Assembly: GCA_963724435.1 (NCBI GenBank)
Contig: CAVRUN010000021.1
Span: forward strand, 1 to 64,000
Source of the DNA: AP-15 sp963724435
GTDB taxonomy: Bacteria; Pseudomonadota; Alphaproteobacteria; ATCC43930; CGMCC-115725
Length of the DNA stretch: 64,000 nucleotides
Direction of reading: 5' to 3'
Below are positions 60,856 to 64,000 of this stretch, one piece after another; within the stretch, counting starts at the first letter, position 1, and each line of letters opens with the position of its first letter. The notes beneath the pieces are model-generated. The model was not told where the DNA came from and did no database searches. It saw only the letters and a list, made by a program, of their open reading frames with translations. The position numbers were made by a program, and so were the translations under genes.

Positions 60856-62457
60856 ATGAAGAGGCGAGATCTCGGCGCGCTCGCGGTTACGATCGTTCTT
60901 TTTACGACACTACTCGCCGGCGATCGCGCCTTGGCGCAAAAGCAAGGTGGCACTCTTCGCGAATATTTGGTCGACAGCCCGGCAAGCATGTCGATCCACG
61001 AGGAGGCGACCGTCGTCGCCGAGCGCCCGGTGATGGGCGTGTTCAACAACCTCGTCCTGTTCGACCAGAATGTGTCGCAAAACACCATGAGCGCGATAAA
61101 ACCCGAACTTGCCACCGGGTGGTCGTGGAGCGAGGACGGCACCGAATTGACCTTCCCGCTGCGCAAAGGGGTGCGTTGGCATGACGGCGAACCCTTTTCC
61201 GCCAGGGACGTAAAGTGCACTTGGGACATGCTCGCCGGCAGATCGGTCGAGAAGTTCCGCATCAACCCCCGAAAAGCCTGGTACCGAAATCTAGCCGAGG
61301 TCACGACCAACGGCGATTTCGAGGTAACCTTTCATTTGAAGCGGCCGCAACCCGGGCTTTTGGCGTTGCTCGCCTCGGGTTGGTCGCCGGTCTATCCGTG
61401 TCATGTCTCGCCGCGCGACATGCGCAGCCATCCGGTCGGCACCGGGCCTTTCAAATTTGTCGAGTTCAAACCGGATCAGTCGATCAAGGTCGCGCACAAC
61501 CCGGATTATTGGAAGCCGGGCCGCCCCTATCTCGACGGTGTCGAATACACGGTGCTCCGGGACCGGTCGACCGTGGTGCTGGCGTTTATCGCCGGCAAAT
61601 ATGATTTGACGTTTGCCGGCAGTCTCACGATTCCGCTGATGCACGAGGTCGAGAGCCGGTTGCCGGCGGCGCACTGCGAGTCCCCGCCCGGGAGCGTCAA
61701 TACCAATCTGATCATCAACCGTGATGTACCGCCGTTCAACAACCCGGAGTTGCGGCGGGCGATGGCGCTCGATCTCGACCGCAAGGCATTTGTCGATATT
61801 CTGACCCAGGGACAAGGGCATCTTGGCGGGGCATTGCAGCCGCCACCCGGCGGATTGTGGGGACTGACGCCCGATGTGCTGCAGACCTTGCCCGGCTATG
61901 GCATGAATGTCGCCAAGAACCGCTTCGAGGCCCGCCAGATCATGCAGAAGCTCGGTTACGGGCCCGACAATTTGCTCAAGATCAAGGTCGCGACACGCAA
62001 TATCCCTCCCTATCGTGATCCGGCCGTCATCCTGATCGACCAGTTAAAGCAAGTATACATCGACGGCGAACTTGAGACCGTCGATACGACCCAATGGTAC
62101 CCAAAGATGATGCGCAAAGACTACACCGTAGCGCTCAATCTGACCGGCAGTACGGTCGATGATCCCGATCAGATGCTGTACGAGAACTACGCGTGCGGCG
62201 CCGAAGGCAATTACAACGGGTACTGCAACCCTGAGATAGACAAACTGATTGACGAGCAGTCGAGGGAAGAAAATCAAACCAAGCGCAAACAGCTGGTCTG
62301 GGCGATCGAGCGCAAGCTGGCCGAAGATTATGCCCGGCCAATCATCCAATACAATCGTGGAGCGGTCTGTTGGCAGCCCTATGTCAAAGGCGTGACGGTC
62401 ATGGTCGACAGCATCTATAACGGCTGGCGCATGGAAGATGTCTGGCTCGACAAATAA
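60856..62457 (+). CDS. Peptide/solute-binding protein, SBP family 5
   Basis: A 533-residue exported ABC solute-binding protein of the oligopeptide/nickel group. Signal peptide MKRRDLGALAVTIVLFTTLL to LAQ. Family segments are NTMSAIKPELATGWSWSEDG, TELTFPLRKGVRWHDGEPFS, SHPVGTGPFKFVEFKPDQSI and HNPDYWKPGRPYLDGVEYTV. GGGAGGACG precedes the ATG. No permease or ATPase genes of this family lie in the window, so the transporter is either elsewhere or just beyond the right edge. A short hypothetical reading frame upstream is not convincing. Confidence 0.9.
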   Translation: MKRRDLGALAVTIVLFTTLLAGDRALAQKQGGTLREYLVDSPASMSIHEEATVVAERPVMGVFNNLVLFDQNVSQNTMSAIKPELATGWSWSEDGTELTFPLRKGVRWHDGEPFSARDVKCTWDMLAGRSVEKFRINPRKAWYRNLAEVTTNGDFEVTFHLKRPQPGLLALLASGWSPVYPCHVSPRDMRSHPVGTGPFKFVEFKPDQSIKVAHNPDYWKPGRPYLDGVEYTVLRDRSTVVLAFIAGKYDLTFAGSLTIPLMHEVESRLPAAHCESPPGSVNTNLIINRDVPPFNNPELRRAMALDLDRKAFVDILTQGQGHLGGALQPPPGGLWGLTPDVLQTLPGYGMNVAKNRFEARQIMQKLGYGPDNLLKIKVATRNIPPYRDPAVILIDQLKQVYIDGELETVDTTQWYPKMMRKDYTVALNLTGSTVDDPDQMLYENYACGAEGNYNGYCNPEIDKLIDEQSREENQTKRKQLVWAIERKLAEDYARPIIQYNRGAVCWQPYVKGVTVMVDSIYNGWRMEDVWLDK

Positions 62458-62595
62458 CCAATCGGGGACACGACCAAACCCAATTCCGATTGTCCAGCCG
62501 GGTCCGTCTGGGCCTATCGGGCAAGCTCGCCGCGCGCTAAGCTCGGTTTATTGCTAATGCGAACCGAACAAACGATCCCCATCCTATTTCGTCGC

Positions 62596-62685
62596 CCCCG
62601 CAAAAGCGGGGGTCCAGGCCCTCCCCTGGCTCGAACACGGGGCCGCCACGTGAGCGCTTACCCTGGGTTCCCGCTTCCGCGGGAA
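62596..62685 (+). repeat. Composite palindromic repeat pair
   Basis: Two hairpins of different type in one intergenic block. CCCCCGC-AAAA-GCGGGGG (62596-62613) and TTCCCGC-TTCC-GCGGGAA (62668-62685) are separated by about 54 bases. The flanks (GGGTCCAGG, and CCTGGG with AATGACG) suit dispersed repetitive extragenic palindromes in facing orientation. Confidence 0.7.
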
Positions 62686-62738
62686 TGACGGAAAGAGTGG
62701 GTACTAAGTGTTGAAATCGTATCGCTAGGAGGGGATCT

Positions 62739-63128
62739 ATGACGATTACTCGTGCGACCACCCCGCAAGTTCCCGAGCCACAGGCGGGTACCTGGTCGAA
62801 TTGCCTGGTGGCGGGCGGGATCGCGTATATTGCCGGGATGACCGCAGGCGGCGGCGGGGAAACCGGTGACGAATACGCTCAGGCGAGGACGATCTTTACT
62901 AAGATCCGCCATCTCGTTGAGGCGGCCGGCGGCAATATGACGGATATCATGAAGGTGACGATCTTTGTCACCGACATCACGCAGCGCGAAAAGGTTTGGC
63001 AGGCGCGGCGCGAATTCTTCACCGGCAATTTCCCGGCCTCGACCTTGGTGCAGGTCGCGGCATTGGCCACGCCGGCGCTCAAAGTCGAAATCGAGGCGGT
63101 CGCCCACATCGGCGGCAGCCGCAGCTGA
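62739..63128 (+). CDS. Rid/YjgF-family protein without the RidA arginine
   Basis: A 129-residue trimeric chorismate-mutase-like protein. Family segments: WSNCLVAGGIAYIAGMTAGG, IRHLVEAAGGNMTDIMKVTI, and FPASTLVQVAALATPALKVE followed by IEAVA. In RidA proper the corresponding stretch reads FPARS-V-V-; here Arg is replaced by Ser, so imine/enamine deamination of the RidA kind is unlikely and membership of another Rid subgroup is likely. AGGAGG at 62727-62732 defines the ATG at 62739. It stands alone, after the palindromic repeat pair. Confidence 0.85.
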   Translation: MTITRATTPQVPEPQAGTWSNCLVAGGIAYIAGMTAGGGGETGDEYAQARTIFTKIRHLVEAAGGNMTDIMKVTIFVTDITQREKVWQARREFFTGNFPASTLVQVAALATPALKVEIEAVAHIGGSRS

Positions 63129-63262
63129 GACGCTGGCTCGCGATCGCAGCACGGTAAGCGTGTTCCAGGCCGGCGCTGCTAAGTAATCATCTGCGTCTGC
63201 ACGTTGACAGGGCCAATCTGTTCCGGTATCGTTCTCTCCGACGCTCGCCAGGGAATGGTAAG

Positions 63263-63490
63263 ATGAATAGAGATGCAGCCGAGGTGAACGCCGACTTGTA
63301 CCGGCGAACGCTAACCGAATTGCGGTCCGAACTCGCCTCATCAATATCGGGCAGTGAAGAATTTGGCAGGCGTTCCAGGTCTGGTGGGGCTTATGAAGAT
63401 CTAAAGCCAGAGGAGATCTCCAGTCTCCGAGCAAGAATCGCAGAGTACGAGTTGCTGGGGCAGAAGACGGGAGATGAGCTTTTGCGATAA
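63263..63490 (+). CDS. Small charged hypothetical protein
   Basis: A 75-residue, very polar protein. Starts MNRDAAEVNADLYRRTLTEL; the C-terminal half is helical (LKPEEISSLRARIAEYELLG). No signal peptide. GGTAAG upstream of the ATG gives a weak ribosome binding site. Its frame overlaps the start of the next open frame by a few bases. Reads as genuine coding sequence but belongs to no family I recognise. Confidence 0.5.
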   Translation: MNRDAAEVNADLYRRTLTELRSELASSISGSEEFGRRSRSGGAYEDLKPEEISSLRARIAEYELLGQKTGDELLR

Positions 63491-63518
63491 TCGGCGTCTG
63501 CTCCGGCTTCCATCAAGA

Positions 63519-63767
63519 ATGTCGATACTACTGGTATTAGCAGCGTGTGCGACGGGCGCCCCGTCTTCTTGGCAGAAGGTTGGAGCGTCAGATACGGACT
63601 TAAGGCACGATAAATACGCGTGCAGCCAAGAATCTCGCGTCGGATCTGTAGCTGGGTCGGACGAAAACCGTGTGTTTTTCTATGGTCGGAATAAGCTGGA
63701 CCAAACTGAGGCAAACCGGCTTTTCCGCATGTGCATGGAGGCGCGCGGCTGGTCCGCCGGTAAATGA
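63519..63767 (+). CDS. Small lipoprotein
   Basis: An 82-residue protein beginning MSILLVLAACATGAPSSWQK, with the lipobox LAAC (lipidated Cys10). The mature part contains SDTDLRHDKYACSQES and FRMCMEARGWSAGK; two further Cys could form a disulfide. The open frame extends upstream to 63474 (15 more codons), but that would spoil the signal. The KYxC...MC-x-ARGW pattern is typical of a small conserved alphaproteobacterial lipoprotein. Function unknown. Confidence 0.65.
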   Translation: MSILLVLAACATGAPSSWQKVGASDTDLRHDKYACSQESRVGSVAGSDENRVFFYGRNKLDQTEANRLFRMCMEARGWSAGK

Positions 63768-63832
63768 TGCATCGATAATCTCTGATCGTCTCGATATCTG
63801 GAAAGCCCACCACAAAGTCCTGAGTCATCCCT

Positions 63833-63853
63833 TGCCCGGACCTGATCCGGGCA
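63833..63853. repeat. Short palindrome near right edge
   Basis: TGCCCGGA (63833-63840) and TCCGGGCA (63846-63853) are perfect complements around CCTGA. The unit is a common intergenic palindrome in rhizobial-type genomes. The last 230 bases of the window otherwise show no gene. Confidence 0.6.
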
Positions 63854-64000
63854 TCCACGTCTTTGCTGGCGCCGGGAATCGCACAAAGACGCATGGGCGG
63901 CCGGGTCGAGGTCGCCCGAAGGGAACTGCGTCAGTCTCGGGTATGGAAACCGGCCGGTCGCGGGGTTGATCGCGGTGACTCACGCCTCGGTGATGCGGTA

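Overview
The window is GC-rich bacterial chromosome with the gene content of an alphaproteobacterium, probably a Bradyrhizobium/Rhodoplanes-like member of the Hyphomicrobiales. This rests on a CIRCE-controlled groESL operon, many small membrane and secreted proteins of a kind frequent in that group, PhnCDE, AcuI and CaiB-type enzymes, a DcaP-like porin, and short palindromic intergenic repeats. The assignment is an inference from gene families, not from a marker gene.

Layout: 0.4-2.5 kb holds groES-groEL with a CIRCE operator; groEL carries a one-base deletion. 2.5-7.2 kb is a sparse zone of small hypothetical proteins and poorly coding DNA. About 7.2-15.96 kb is a decaying integrated element at the 3' end of a tRNA-Ser(GGA) gene. 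It has an intact P4-type integrase, an HTH/excisionase-like protein, a coiled-coil protein, a DEAH helicase broken by stops and frameshifts, a RepB-like (archaeo-eukaryotic type) primase, a primase-C/helicase protein with a one-base slip, and a second tyrosine recombinase in three frames. The gene set resembles the replication module of phage-satellite or plasmid-like elements.

16-34 kb is metabolic and envelope core: a TenA-type aminohydrolase, a large conserved protein of unknown function, an NtaA-like flavin monooxygenase, a tandem UspA, an SH3 protein, a small channel-like membrane protein, a tandem pair of ACMSD-like amidohydrolases, a porin, a glycine-rich exported protein, a large MscS channel, an ABM monooxygenase, a family III CoA-transferase and an Ami-type amidase. 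34-44 kb carries acuI (frameshifted), a thiolase, pyrC with an in-frame palindromic repeat, a polysaccharide export protein with a lipoprotein, and an ADP-forming acyl-CoA synthetase/GNAT fusion.

44-64 kb carries a phnD-phnC-phnE cluster with an AllA-like enzyme, guaA, an orphan molybdenum hydroxylase large subunit with a MoaD/ThiS-like partner, a class III nucleotide cyclase-like protein with two C-terminal beta repeats, a sugar ABC importer without a visible ATPase, an AI-2E family permease behind a LysR remnant, a His/Trp/Tyr-rich exported miniprotein, a peptide-type solute-binding protein and a Rid-family protein lacking the usual arginine.

Genes group mainly as short operons: groESL; phnDCE-allA; xdh large subunit-moaD; SBP-permease-permease; lipoprotein-export protein. 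Several genes are interrupted by single-base changes. In the element this is clear decay (nonsense plus multiple frameshifts). In groEL and acuI a sequencing error is equally possible.
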